Origin: Winogradskyella jejuensis | GTDB taxonomy: Bacteria; Bacteroidota; Bacteroidia; Flavobacteriales; Flavobacteriaceae | Assembly: GCF_900129745.1 (NCBI RefSeq) | Contig: NZ_FQWS01000002.1 | Coordinates: 1,054,001 to 1,118,000, forward strand | Direction of reading: 5' to 3' | DNA: 64,000 nt | Shown here: piece after piece, positions 37,771 to 46,580 of the stretch | Layout of the letters: each line of letters starts with the position of its first letter | Position numbering within the stretch: the stretch's first letter is position 1 | Notes under the pieces: model-generated | Told to the model about the DNA's origin: nothing | Databases searched by the model: none | The model's input: the letters and a program-made list of their open reading frames with translations, nothing else | Position numbers and translations under genes: made by a program

Positions 37771-39761
37771 TATGGTTTTTGATTAAGTGTTTCTAAAAGT
37801 TCTTTGGCAAACTTAACCATTCTCCAGTTGTGATGAGACTTTGCTTGCTCTAAATTAGACTTACAATCTGCATCACAAGCTTTTATTAAATCTAAATACT
37901 TGAAAGCATTCATTCTAAGCTCAAAATTATGCTCGGGATTGGTATAATTTTTTAACTCGTTAAATATCTCTTGTTTTTTATCCGTTTGATATTCTGGTGT
38001 ATTTAAATGTAACACCAACCACAACAGGCGCACGTTTTTATCGTGAAAGCCTTGAAAAGTCTTTGTTTTGAATAAATATTGAGAACGTGATGTCGGGAAA
38101 TTGACCCACAAATTGTACAGCGCATTCTCGATGGTTACATAAGAATCATCCGTTAGCAACGTTTCGTAATCCGCTTTTAATTCAGCAGGAATATTAGTTA
38201 GATATAGCGCAATGGCTTGGCGCACTTTCAAGCCTTCTTTAAAAGTTTCCTTAGACACTAAATCTGGCCGTTGTGAAATCACCTTAACCTTAGCCTCGTC
38301 TGACACATAATACTTTAAATAATCTTCGCATTTAGACGAATTTGCTTCGCAATACACCATGATGTATTCTTGAATGAATGTAGAATTTCGCCTCAGTAAA
38401 GTTAGCGCATCCTCAAACAGAAATGCTTCTGCTTTTATCCATTTTGAAACAAAGTCACTTAGAGACTGACCATAAAGCGCTTCAACTTCAGAAATAAAAT
38501 CAGACGTTTCCACATTCGCAAATTGGTGTTTATTCAAATAATTAACGACTGCTTTTTTGAAGACAGCATCACCAACTTTTTCACGCATGGCATACAACAC
38601 CCATGCACCACGCTGATAAAAGGTTAAACTACTTGATTTAGGATTGAGAAGCGACGTACCACTACCCGCCAAATCTTGTCGTGCTAAATCTTGTGCTGAA
38701 TTGTAAAGTTTAAAATCAAAATAATCTTGACCAAACACTTCGCGCTCTGCCAAAAGTGCGTAGTACGTTGCAAAACCTTCTTGCAACCAATGATGCTCGC
38801 CAGAAGTCGCCGTTACCAAATCACCAAACCACTGATGCGCCAACTCGTGAGCATTAACGTTGACATAGTTTTTATCATTAAACCCTGTAGAATCGACCAC
38901 AAATGCGTCAGAGAATATGGTTAAGCTCGTATTTTCCATTCCTGCATACAGAAAATCATGAACAGGCACTTGCTTGTAATTTTGCCACGGATATGCAAAT
39001 CCAATTTCTTCCTCTAAAAAATCAAATATTTTCTTGGTATAACGATAGGTCGACTCAACTTTTAAGGAATCTTCAGGATAATAGTATAGTTCTAGAGGAA
39101 TTCCACTTTTTGAGGTTTCTCTTTTTACATCGTATTTACCAATAGCTAGAGCCACGAGGTAGCTAGACATCGGATTTTTCATATTAAATGAAATAAGTCT
39201 TTTTCCAGAATGTGGATGATACATTTCAGAATCTATTATACCATTCGATGTAATTTTATAGCTAGAATAATACCACATCGATAAATCAAAAATGAATTTC
39301 TCATTCACATCATCAAAACTTGGTAGCCAATTACTTGTGTATTTGCCTTGCCCTTGAGTCCAAATATTCCACTTTTCGTTTCGCTTTAAAAAATAAAGTG
39401 CCTTTTTAGGCTTTGCTGAATATTTGAATCTTAGTTCATACAACCTGTTTTCTTTAAAATTATTACGGACAATCAAATGACTATCATCATTTACATACTC
39501 TACGTCTAAAATCTCAACATCCGTGTGAACACCTCTTTCTATGAGCTTATAATCGCTGAATGTCATATGTTTAGCATCTATGAAAATGGAGTCCGTATCT
39601 TTTACAATTTCAAAATGGTAAGTTAAACTTCCTTTCACTTTAGACGAATCTGGAATAATTGTGATAAAAGCATCTAACTTTTTAAAATCCACATATTCCG
39701 TTTGCTGCGCAGACAAAAACACCGAACACAAAAGACCAAATATGACTAAAAACTTCTTCAT
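37770..39761 (-). CDS. M1-family metallopeptidase (aminopeptidase)
   Basis: This exported zinc aminopeptidase of 663 residues has a signal peptide (ending SVFLSAQ). The substrate-anchoring GMEN motif is in YAGMENTSLTIF, and the zinc motif HELAHQWFGD has H305 and H309, with the third ligand Glu in the LQEGFATYYALL helix. It should trim N-terminal residues from peptides in the periplasm. The C-terminal part (from about 470) is helical and repeat-like. It is co-transcribed with the patatin gene. Confidence 0.9.
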   Translation of the reverse strand: MKKFLVIFGLLCSVFLSAQQTEYVDFKKLDAFITIIPDSSKVKGSLTYHFEIVKDTDSIFIDAKHMTFSDYKLIERGVHTDVEILDVEYVNDDSHLIVRNNFKENRLYELRFKYSAKPKKALYFLKRNEKWNIWTQGQGKYTSNWLPSFDDVNEKFIFDLSMWYYSSYKITSNGIIDSEMYHPHSGKRLISFNMKNPMSSYLVALAIGKYDVKRETSKSGIPLELYYYPEDSLKVESTYRYTKKIFDFLEEEIGFAYPWQNYKQVPVHDFLYAGMENTSLTIFSDAFVVDSTGFNDKNYVNVNAHELAHQWFGDLVTATSGEHHWLQEGFATYYALLAEREVFGQDYFDFKLYNSAQDLARQDLAGSGTSLLNPKSSSLTFYQRGAWVLYAMREKVGDAVFKKAVVNYLNKHQFANVETSDFISEVEALYGQSLSDFVSKWIKAEAFLFEDALTLLRRNSTFIQEYIMVYCEANSSKCEDYLKYYVSDEAKVKVISQRPDLVSKETFKEGLKVRQAIALYLTNIPAELKADYETLLTDDSYVTIENALYNLWVNFPTSRSQYLFKTKTFQGFHDKNVRLLWLVLHLNTPEYQTDKKQEIFNELKNYTNPEHNFELRMNAFKYLDLIKACDADCKSNLEQAKSHHNWRMVKFAKELLETLNQKP

Positions 39762-39807
39762 GCTGTAAAACTACACAAGGATAAGACCAAAATCAATTAT
39801 TTAAGCA

Positions 39808-39853
39808 ACTTCTCGATACATTCTGAAATAAATTTCAGAACACTCGAAGTGAC
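39808..39853. repeat. Extragenic palindromic (REP-like) element
   Basis: TTCTGAAAT-AA-ATTTCAGAA (39821-39840) is a perfect 9-bp dyad. It is enclosed by ACTTCTCGA (39808-39816) and TCGAAGT (39844-39850), which are also complementary apart from bulges. It lies in the gap between divergent M1 and recG genes. The outer boxes CTTCTCGATACA and CACTCGAAGTGACG resemble dispersed intergenic repeats I associate with flavobacterial genomes; only one copy is in this window. Confidence 0.5.
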
Positions 39854-39890
39854 GCATTGAGATTTTAATTGAAATCGGTAAATTCGCTTT

Positions 39891-42452
39891 ATGAGTGTAA
39901 ACCTCCAAACTCCTATCGACTATCTTAAAGGCGTTGGCCCAAATCGTGCAGATTTGCTACGCTCGGAGCTTGGAATAAAAACCTATCAAGATTTACTCAA
40001 TCTTTTTCCTAACCGCTATATAGACCGTACACGTTACTACAAAATCAACGAATTACAACGCAACAATGCCGAAGTCCAAGTTATTGGGGTTATTACAGGA
40101 TTTAGAGAAGTTGCCCAAAAACGTGGTAAACGCCTAGTGGCCGACTTTAAAGACGATAGCGGCATGATGGAACTGGTTTGGTTTCGCGGACAAAAGTGGA
40201 TACGAGAGAGTTTAAAAATTGGCAAACCTTATGTTATTTTTGGGCGTACTAACTGGTTTAATGGCAGATACAGTATGCCGCATCCAGAAACAGAACTGTT
40301 ATCTGAGCACGAAAAAAACTTACGCTCATCCATGCAAGCCATTTATCCGTCAACAGAAAAACTATCTAATAAAGGCGTGACAAATAAAGTGGTTTCAAAA
40401 ATAATGCAGCAATTGTTTTTAGAAACTAAAGGCCGATTTGTAGAAACGCTTCCAGATTACATTCTAAAAGATTTAAAATTACTCTCTAAATCTGAGGCAC
40501 TGTTTAACATTCATTTTCCTAAAACACCAGAGCTTTTAGCAAGAGCAAAATTCAGGTTGAAATTTGAAGAATTGTTCTATATCCAATTGCAATTAATTCT
40601 CAAAAATCTGATTCACAAATCAAAAATTAAAGGTCTAAAATTCGATAAAGTCGGAACGTATTTCAACACCTTTTTCAATGAGCATTTACCCTTCGATTTA
40701 ACCAATGCACAGAAACGTGTTTTGAAAGAAATCCGATTAGATTTAGGTAGCAATGCACAGATGAATCGGCTTTTACAAGGTGATGTAGGTTCCGGAAAGA
40801 CAATAGTTGCCTTTATGTCAATGCTCATGGGGCTTGACAACGGTTTTCAATGCTGTTTAATGGCGCCGACTGAAATTTTGTCAGTCCAACACTACAATGG
40901 ATTATTAGAATTATGTAAACCATTGAATATCAGTATAGAAATATTAACTGGTTCAACTAAAACTTCAAAACGAAGAGAAATCCAAGAAAATCTTGAAAAT
41001 GGCAATTTGCAAATCTTAGTTGGTACTCATGCCCTACTTGAAGATAAGGTGAAATTCAAAAATTTGGGCCTTGCTATTATAGATGAGCAGCATCGTTTTG
41101 GAGTGGCGCAACGAAGTAAATTGTGGAAGAAAGGACCAAAAAAAAATTCTCAAAGCCCTCCTCAATCCTCCCAAAGGGAGGAAGCTAAAAACGTGCTCAA
41201 AAAATATATGACGGCGCGACCATCAACATACAAGTTGATGAAAGAATTACAACAGGAAAACAAAAAAAATAGTACTGAAGCAGAGCGTATTTTATGGGAA
41301 TGTTTAAGAGGAAAAAATTTAGATTTCAAATTTAGACGTCAACACATTATTGATGAATTTATAGTTGATTTTGTTTGTTTAGAAAAAAACTTAGTTATCG
41401 AAGTTGATGGCGGTTACCACAACAGTATTCAGCAAAAAGAAGTGGATGAAATTCGTACTGCTATACTCAAAGATTTAGGGTTTAAAGTCATTCGCTTTAC
41501 TAATGAAGAAGTTATTGGAAATATCAATTCAGTATTAGACAAAATCTCCAGAACACTGAGTAAAATTCCACCTTTGGGGGAAAATAAGGGGGCTTCTATC
41601 CCACCCCACATTTTAGTGATGACAGCAACACCAATTCCAAGGACCTTGGCGATGTCTGTTTATGGCGATTTGGACATCTCCGTCATAGATGAATTACCTG
41701 CTGGTCGAAAACCTGTAAAAACGGTCCATCGATATGACAACAATAGACTTAAAGTGTTTCGTTTTATAAGAGACGAAATCGCAAAAGGCCGTCAAATCTA
41801 CGTCGTATATCCATTGATACAAGAAAGTGAGAAAATGGATTATAAAGATTTAATGGACGGTTACGAGAGTATTTCTAGAGAGTTTCCGATGCCGGATTAC
41901 CAGATTTCTATTGTTCACGGCAAAATGAAGCCTGCCGACAAAGATTACGAAATGCAACGTTTTGCCAAAGGTGAAACTCAGATTATGGTAGCCACTACGG
42001 TTATTGAGGTTGGTGTTAACGTCCCAAATGCTTCTGTAATGATTATAGAAAGTGCCGAACGTTTTGGTTTATCGCAATTACACCAGCTTCGTGGACGCGT
42101 CGGTCGTGGAGCCGAACAGAGTTATTGTATTTTGATGACCAGCCACAAATTGAGTAATGACAGTAAAACCCGACTAGAAACGATGGTACGCTCTAATGAT
42201 GGTTTTGAAATTGCTGAAGTAGATTTAAGACTACGTGGTCCTGGTGATATTATGGGCACACAGCAAAGCGGTGTTCTTAATCTGAGAATTGCAGATGTGG
42301 TAAAGGATAAAGATATCTTACAAGAAGCTAGATACCACGCTAAAAAAGTATTAAATGCTGACCCTCCTTTGGGTTTACCGGAGCATAAAAGTATTCTCAA
42401 TACATATAGAGAGATGAGCAGATACAAGAATATCTGGAACTACATATCTTAA
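39891..42452 (+). CDS. recG: ATP-dependent DNA helicase RecG with in-frame DUF559 endonuclease insertion
   Basis: The 853-residue protein is a complete RecG (wedge/OB domain about 20-250, Walker A GDVGSGKT near 297, DEQH at 398-401, TATPIPRTLAMSVYGDLD after the insert, C-terminal helicase lobe RGRVGRGAEQSYC) interrupted at about 420-569 by a DUF559 (Vsr-like PD-(D/E)XK) domain. RecG normally has about 700 residues and remodels stalled forks and branched DNA. The insert sits between motif II and motif III, in a surface loop. Without it the sequence reads KKNSIPPHILVMTATP and the protein would have 704 residues. Whether the fusion keeps helicase activity is unknown. Confidence 0.92.
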   Translation: MSVNLQTPIDYLKGVGPNRADLLRSELGIKTYQDLLNLFPNRYIDRTRYYKINELQRNNAEVQVIGVITGFREVAQKRGKRLVADFKDDSGMMELVWFRGQKWIRESLKIGKPYVIFGRTNWFNGRYSMPHPETELLSEHEKNLRSSMQAIYPSTEKLSNKGVTNKVVSKIMQQLFLETKGRFVETLPDYILKDLKLLSKSEALFNIHFPKTPELLARAKFRLKFEELFYIQLQLILKNLIHKSKIKGLKFDKVGTYFNTFFNEHLPFDLTNAQKRVLKEIRLDLGSNAQMNRLLQGDVGSGKTIVAFMSMLMGLDNGFQCCLMAPTEILSVQHYNGLLELCKPLNISIEILTGSTKTSKRREIQENLENGNLQILVGTHALLEDKVKFKNLGLAIIDEQHRFGVAQRSKLWKKGPKKNSQSPPQSSQREEAKNVLKKYMTARPSTYKLMKELQQENKKNSTEAERILWECLRGKNLDFKFRRQHIIDEFIVDFVCLEKNLVIEVDGGYHNSIQQKEVDEIRTAILKDLGFKVIRFTNEEVIGNINSVLDKISRTLSKIPPLGENKGASIPPHILVMTATPIPRTLAMSVYGDLDISVIDELPAGRKPVKTVHRYDNNRLKVFRFIRDEIAKGRQIYVVYPLIQESEKMDYKDLMDGYESISREFPMPDYQISIVHGKMKPADKDYEMQRFAKGETQIMVATTVIEVGVNVPNASVMIIESAERFGLSQLHQLRGRVGRGAEQSYCILMTSHKLSNDSKTRLETMVRSNDGFEIAEVDLRLRGPGDIMGTQQSGVLNLRIADVVKDKDILQEARYHAKKVLNADPPLGLPEHKSILNTYREMSRYKNIWNYIS
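41151..41597 (+). mobile_element. DUF559-encoding insertion with terminal inverted repeats inside recG
   Basis: The unit is 447 nt (149 codons) and has no stop in the recG frame. Its ends are imperfect inverted repeats of about 29 nt: 41152-41181 (starting AAAGCCCTCC, with CCCAAAGGGAGG at its inner side) and 41568-41596 (CCACCTTTGGGGG to GGGGGCTTC). TTCT at 41147-41150 and at 41594-41597 may be a target duplication. Inside is a DUF559 domain: TEAERILWECLR, DFKFRRQHIIDEFIVDFVC (split), VIEVDGGYHN and DLGFKVIRFTNEEV. The motifs D-F-V and E-V-D-G fit a PD-(D/E)XK nuclease. It could be a homing-type or in-frame mobile element. Confidence 0.6.
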
Positions 42453-42464
42453 ACAGTATACATG

Positions 42465-42482
42465 ACGCTTATCAGCGTTTTT
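42465..42482 (+). terminator. Terminator after recG
   Basis: ACGCT-TATC-AGCGT (42465-42478) is a perfect 5-bp stem extended by a G-T pair, with a T-run to 42482. It lies 12 bases after the recG stop. The stem is short, so efficiency may be modest. Confidence 0.55.
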
Positions 42483-42506
42483 AAGGGAGAGACTTCCTAA
42501 CTTTAA

Positions 42507-42523
42507 GCTAAGAAATACTTAGC
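42507..42523 (+). promoter_or_regulatory. Hairpin/palindrome directly before the ClbS-like ATG
   Basis: GCTAAG-AAATA-CTTAGC ends 3 bases before the ATG at 42527. It could act as an operator or fold in the messenger at the ribosome entry site. Confidence 0.35.
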
Positions 42524-42526
42524 AAA

Positions 42527-43024
42527 ATGCCACGTCCAAAATCTAAATCTGAATTAATTGAACTTAGTCAAGAAAACTTCAAAAAATTGATGACTTATAT
42601 CAATGACTTAAGTACTGACTTACAACACCAAGAATTCCCTGCAGGTACTATGAACCGAAATATACGAGATGTTTTGGCGCATCTACACCACTGGCATACT
42701 ATGATATTACAGTGGTACGACGTTGGTATGAAAGGCGAAAAACCAGACATGCCCGCAAAAGGCTATACCTGGAAAACAACACCAGAATTAAATCGGTGGA
42801 TATTTAATCATTATGACGCCACTACATTAGACGAGGCAAAATCATTACTTTTTGAAAGCTATCAGCAAGTCCAAAAAATTATCAGTAAACATTCAAACGA
42901 GGAACTTTTTGAGAAAAAACGTTACAAATGGACAGGCTCTACATCAATGGGAAGTTACTTTGTTTCTGCGACATCGAGTCATTACGATTGGGCGCTTAAA
43001 CTAATTAAAAAAGCCTTTAAATAA
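42527..43024 (+). CDS. ClbS/DfsB-family four-helix protein
   Basis: The 165-residue DinB-superfamily protein of the ClbS/DfsB group starts MPRPKSKSELIELSQENFKKL (split) and has NIRDVLAHLHHWHTMILQWY (about 45-64) and a C-terminal WALKLIKKAFK. ClbS from colibactin producers is a cyclopropane hydrolase that protects DNA from genotoxin; most relatives, including this lone gene, have no known substrate and no toxin cluster is present. It starts its own transcript after the recG terminator. Confidence 0.83.
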   Translation: MPRPKSKSELIELSQENFKKLMTYINDLSTDLQHQEFPAGTMNRNIRDVLAHLHHWHTMILQWYDVGMKGEKPDMPAKGYTWKTTPELNRWIFNHYDATTLDEAKSLLFESYQQVQKIISKHSNEELFEKKRYKWTGSTSMGSYFVSATSSHYDWALKLIKKAFK

Positions 43025-43058
43025 AAAAAAGGCCTGGCCACCAACCATTACCAGGCCT
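43023..43058 (-). terminator. Terminator of the DUF2911 gene
   Basis: Read on the minus strand, AGGCCTGG (43051-43058) pairs perfectly with CCAGGCCT (43030-43037) across a 13-base loop and is followed by a run of eight T. It lies 42 bases after the DUF2911 stop codon. The stem is GC-rich and strong. Confidence 0.85.
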
Positions 43059-43099
43059 CCAAAACATAATTACTCGTGTTTTGATGAGTGATGAAATAA

Positions 43100-44188
43100 T
43101 TATGAGGCCGTTACCTCTTTTAATCCTTTTTCTACTCTAGCTTTTACTCTAGCATTAGGATTTAGAGATAAAGCCTTCTTGTAATGCTTAATCGCTAATT
43201 TTTTATCGCCTTTTGCTTTATAAGCATCAGCTAAACTACCATGCCAATTCGCACTGTCAGGCGAATTTTTCACATTAGAATTAAAGTATTGAATTGCACG
43301 ATTATAGTCGTTCGATTGTAACGCCAAATAACCTAGCCTATTGATTTGATTTGGATTAGACATTGCAAAAGCCTCGTCTAAGGTGCTTCCAAAACCTTCT
43401 GAGTCGCCTTTTTTGTTTAAAATATTGGCTTTAATTACAAGGCCATTGAAGGTTTTCTGACTAAAAAACTGACCTTCTAAACCTTTATTTATCCACGCCA
43501 AAGCTTCATCTAAATCACCATCATTATTCAACAACCAGTTTGCAGCCTGCTCCCAATGCTGACTAATAAACGCATTTTGCCCTGTTAGTTTAGACCTCAA
43601 GTCTTCAGTAACAATAGAACGCACATCAACTTCAATTTTAAAAGGAATAGCCTTCTTTTCCCATTGCAGCTCGGCAACAGCGTAATCGGCGCCAACCTGA
43701 TCAAAAGCATAGGTTAATAGCTCTGTATGTGGTATATCTTTTAGTTTTACATCCACGCGTAAAGCGTCATTGGATGGGTCGTAGAAATAACTTCCCCAAG
43801 CCTCAGTATCCTTAGATAAAATTAGGGTTGCATTATCAGCATCCTTAACATTGATATGCAGTCCGTAAGTTCCTGCTGTTATAGCTTTACCTTCAACTTT
43901 GGCATCGTGGGTAAACGTAATTAGGGTATTTTCATTAGCTCCAGCACGCCAAGGCGCGGCTTTAGAGGTTCCGAAACCAAAATCGTTAAGTCCAAAAGGC
44001 ACTAATTTCCCCCAGACTTCTCGGTCTCTCACACTAGGTCTAGAATAGGTAATGGTAACATCTGTTGTGCCAATACGCTGCATTACTGATGCCATTTGGC
44101 TACCACGCGGTGTATTTAATTGTGCCTGTAATGTAAACGAGGTACAAAGAAGCAAACACATTACAAAAGAAGTAATCGTAGTTCTCAT
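43100..44188 (-). CDS. DUF2911 protein with C-terminal TPR repeats
   Basis: The 362-residue exported protein has a signal peptide ending TLQAQ, a DUF2911 beta domain (about 25-185, starting with SVMQRIGTTDVTITYSRPSVR, split) and three TPR-like repeats (about 205-355; WHGSLADAYKAKGDKKLAIKHYKKAL, split, is the clearest). DUF2911 is typical of Bacteroidota and its function is unknown. It probably resides in the periplasm and uses the TPR part for protein contacts. Confidence 0.85.
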   Translation of the reverse strand: MRTTITSFVMCLLLCTSFTLQAQLNTPRGSQMASVMQRIGTTDVTITYSRPSVRDREVWGKLVPFGLNDFGFGTSKAAPWRAGANENTLITFTHDAKVEGKAITAGTYGLHINVKDADNATLILSKDTEAWGSYFYDPSNDALRVDVKLKDIPHTELLTYAFDQVGADYAVAELQWEKKAIPFKIEVDVRSIVTEDLRSKLTGQNAFISQHWEQAANWLLNNDGDLDEALAWINKGLEGQFFSQKTFNGLVIKANILNKKGDSEGFGSTLDEAFAMSNPNQINRLGYLALQSNDYNRAIQYFNSNVKNSPDSANWHGSLADAYKAKGDKKLAIKHYKKALSLNPNARVKARVEKGLKEVTAS

Positions 44189-44320
44189 TTTTTATATTGG
44201 TTTTTGATTAGTAGTACTGCCAAATTATACCAATCTTGAAAGTCCTCCTGTTAGGAAGATGTTAAAGAACTCTTGGAGGTTGTTAATTAACTAAACCTTA
44301 AGAATCGCCAAAAAACTAAT

Positions 44321-44328
44321 TATCTTTG
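44321..44328 (+). promoter_or_regulatory. Promoter -7 box for miaE
   Basis: TATCTTTG is a full match to TAnnTTTG, 18 bases before the miaE ATG. The identical octamer also precedes pheT and ribBA. Confidence 0.5.
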
Positions 44329-44346
44329 AATTCTTAAATCACGTTT

Positions 44347-44934
44347 ATGTCCATGCTGCACCTAAAATTAGAAACTGACCCGCGATGGGTAAACATTGTT
44401 GAATCGAATATTGAAGAAATCCTTGTTGACCATGCTTGGTGCGAGCAAAAGGCCGCTACAAACGCCATTACCATAATTACACATAATAGCGAATATGAAG
44501 ATTTAGTCACTAAACTTTTAGAATTGGCCAAAGAAGAACTAGAGCATTTTCAGATGGTGCATGAGATTATTAAAAAACGCGGTTATACTTTAGGTCCAAA
44601 GCGAAAAGACCATTACGTTAATCAATTATTCCGATTTATGAATCGTGGCGGAAACAAACTACAAAGTATGGTAGACCGCTTGTTATTCTCTGCAATGATA
44701 GAAGCACGTAGCTGCGAACGTTTTAAACTGTTATCCCAACGTATTAGCGACCCAGAACTGTCTAAATTCTATTACGATTTAATGGTCAGCGAAGCCGGAC
44801 ATTACACCGTGTTTATCACTTTTGCTAGAAAATACGGAAAAGGTATCGATGTAGAAAAACGCTGGAAAGAACTCGTAGAGTTTGAAGGCGAAATCATAAA
44901 AAGCTACGGTAAATCCGAAACTATTCACGGGTAA
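44347..44934 (+). CDS. miaE: tRNA-(ms2io6A)-hydroxylase
   Basis: The 195-residue ferritin-like di-iron monooxygenase hydroxylates the isopentenyl group of ms2i6A37 in tRNAs reading UNN codons. Carboxylate and histidine ligands are visible in DHAWCEQKAATNA (about 29-41), ELEHFQMVHEII (about 65-76) and IEARSCERF (about 118-126), with EAGHYTVFI near 157. Length and ligand spacing fit MiaE. It is followed by a transporter gene 11 bases downstream. Confidence 0.92.
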   Translation: MSMLHLKLETDPRWVNIVESNIEEILVDHAWCEQKAATNAITIITHNSEYEDLVTKLLELAKEELEHFQMVHEIIKKRGYTLGPKRKDHYVNQLFRFMNRGGNKLQSMVDRLLFSAMIEARSCERFKLLSQRISDPELSKFYYDLMVSEAGHYTVFITFARKYGKGIDVEKRWKELVEFEGEIIKSYGKSETIHG

Positions 44935-44945
44935 ACTTTTAATAG

Positions 44946-46340
44946 ATGCTCACCAAACTAGGCCAAAAATTTACGGACGGTTTTACCAAATACATGCCAA
45001 GCGCTTATGTATTTGCTTTATTGCTCACGCTAATCACAGGTATTTTAGCACTCACACTCACAGATGCTAAACCGATAACCGTTTTAGAAGGCTGGTACGA
45101 TGGGTTTTGGAAACTCCTCGCCTTTGGGATGCAAATTGTATTAATTATTATTACCGCGTATTGTATTGCGCAGTCCAGTCCTGTAAAACAAGGGATTGAC
45201 AAATTAGCTTTGGTGATTAAAACGCCAACACAAGTGTACCTAACCGTTATTGCTTTAGGCGCCTTATTATCGCTTATCAGCTTTGGTATGGTCGTAATTA
45301 CTGCCATTTTAGGACGTGAGTTAGCCTTGCGAATAAAAGGTATCCACTACCCGTTTTTAGTGGCTTGCGTGTACTTTTCGTTTAATGGTTGGGTTTGCGG
45401 CTTATCGAGTTCTATTGCCTTGTTATTAAATACGGACAACAACTTTTTAATAGAAAGCGGCATTCTAGACCAGACCATTTCCACAAGTTACAGTTTAGGC
45501 TCCACACTAAACATTGCTATGATTGTACTCTTTGTTATTGTGTCGCCATTACTCATGTATTTGTTAATCCCAAAGTCTGCTAAAGGTAAAGAATTAAAAG
45601 ATTTAACTAACACTACTGAAACGGAAGACAGCTCTGTAAAAGACGAAGCCTTGTCGTACAAACTCCCATTTAAAGCCGTGTCTGATGCCTTGAACAATGC
45701 GGGTTGGCTACAACTAAGTGTGGCGTTACTGGGCGTTATATACATTGTTTATCATTTTATTAAAAATGGGTTTGACCTCAATTTTAATATCATGATTTTT
45801 ATCTTTTTAATCGCTGGGATGCTATTGCACATCACACCCATGCGTTACAGTATAGCCATGAAACGTGCCAGTAGCAATATCTCTGGTATCTTGTTCCAAT
45901 ATCCGTTTTACGCAGGGATTATGGGCATTATGATGGCTTCTGGTTTGGGCGCTTTAATAAGTGATGCGTTGGTAACAATTGCCACGCCAAAATCATATGC
46001 CTTTATCTCTTACCTAACTGGTGGCGTTATTAATTTTGCTATACCATCAGCTGGTGGTGAGTTTGCTGTGATTGGCCCAAGTATTATTAACATGGTACAA
46101 GAGTTAGGCGCTAACCTCTCACAAACCGAAATTATTGCCATGACCGCACGCGCATCTATGTCTGTAGCTTATGGCGAAAGTTTAAGCAATTTGTTACAGC
46201 CGTTTTTCCTTTTAATCGTTTTTCCTGTGATGGGTAAAAATATAAAAATACAAGCCCGCGATGTGGTGGGTTACCTCTTTATCCCTTTTGTGGCGCTGTT
46301 TTTGGTGCAATCGCTACTCGTTACTTACCTGCCTTTATAG
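44946..46340 (+). CDS. Short-chain fatty acid transporter (AtoE-like)
   Basis: This is an inner-membrane permease of 464 residues with about 12 hydrophobic segments. It starts GQKFTDGFTKYMPSAYVFALLL (split) and has the AtoE signatures GWYDGFWKLLAFGMQ and FAIPSAGGEFAVIGP. The family imports acetoacetate and short-chain fatty acids. A charged loop (about 216-240, ELKDLTNTTETEDSS) separates the two halves. It is probably co-transcribed with miaE. A hairpin containing paired TACGTA boxes begins at its stop codon. Confidence 0.88.
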   Translation: MLTKLGQKFTDGFTKYMPSAYVFALLLTLITGILALTLTDAKPITVLEGWYDGFWKLLAFGMQIVLIIITAYCIAQSSPVKQGIDKLALVIKTPTQVYLTVIALGALLSLISFGMVVITAILGRELALRIKGIHYPFLVACVYFSFNGWVCGLSSSIALLLNTDNNFLIESGILDQTISTSYSLGSTLNIAMIVLFVIVSPLLMYLLIPKSAKGKELKDLTNTTETEDSSVKDEALSYKLPFKAVSDALNNAGWLQLSVALLGVIYIVYHFIKNGFDLNFNIMIFIFLIAGMLLHITPMRYSIAMKRASSNISGILFQYPFYAGIMGIMMASGLGALISDALVTIATPKSYAFISYLTGGVINFAIPSAGGEFAVIGPSIINMVQELGANLSQTEIIAMTARASMSVAYGESLSNLLQPFFLLIVFPVMGKNIKIQARDVVGYLFIPFVALFLVQSLLVTYLPL

Positions 46341-46393
46341 ACTTTTAAAATTACGTAGTTTTACGTATTGACTGGTATAGGTTAAAAAGTCTA
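46338..46393 (+). promoter_or_regulatory. Stem-loop enclosing a second TACGTA-N4-TACGTA pair
   Basis: TAGACTTTT (46338-46346) pairs with AAAAGTCTA (46385-46393). In the loop TACGTA-GTTT-TACGTA (46352-46367) repeats the spacing of the pair at 31950. No U-tract follows, so a terminator is unlikely. It may be a second site for the regulator encoded at 31300. Confidence 0.4.
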
Positions 46394-46518
46394 ACTTAGC
46401 TTATCAATCGATATATTCAATTATAGCTAATCTTATTTTAATGTTGTACACAAGCTTAAATTAACACATTTACACGTTAAATAATAGTCAATTTATGTTA
46501 ATAAGTTTTAATTAATGA

Positions 46519-46551
46519 TTTGCTTTTGAAAATACATATGTGTTAATTTTG
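46519..46551 (+). promoter_or_regulatory. Promoter of the toxin-antitoxin-chaperone-like operon
   Basis: TTTG (46519-46522), 21 bases and TAATTTTG (46544-46551) form a complete Bacteroidota promoter, 29 bases before the first ATG. Confidence 0.6.
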
Positions 46552-46562
46552 GCACAAAAATA

Positions 46563-46574
46563 AACCTTCAGGTT
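46563..46574. promoter_or_regulatory. Candidate autoregulatory operator
   Basis: AACCT-TC-AGGTT is a perfect dyad between the promoter -7 box and the first ATG of the TAC-like operon. This is where a helix-turn-helix antitoxin would be expected to bind. Confidence 0.4.
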
Positions 46575-46580
46575 GATTTT

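Noticed and set aside
41151..41597. Intein inside RecG
   Set aside because: No Cys/Ser start with splicing blocks A, B, F, G and no terminal His-Asn; the insert matches DUF559 instead.
42527..43024. Colibactin-resistance gene linked to a genotoxin cluster
   Set aside because: No polyketide or peptide synthase genes are present; only the ClbS/DfsB family match is supported.
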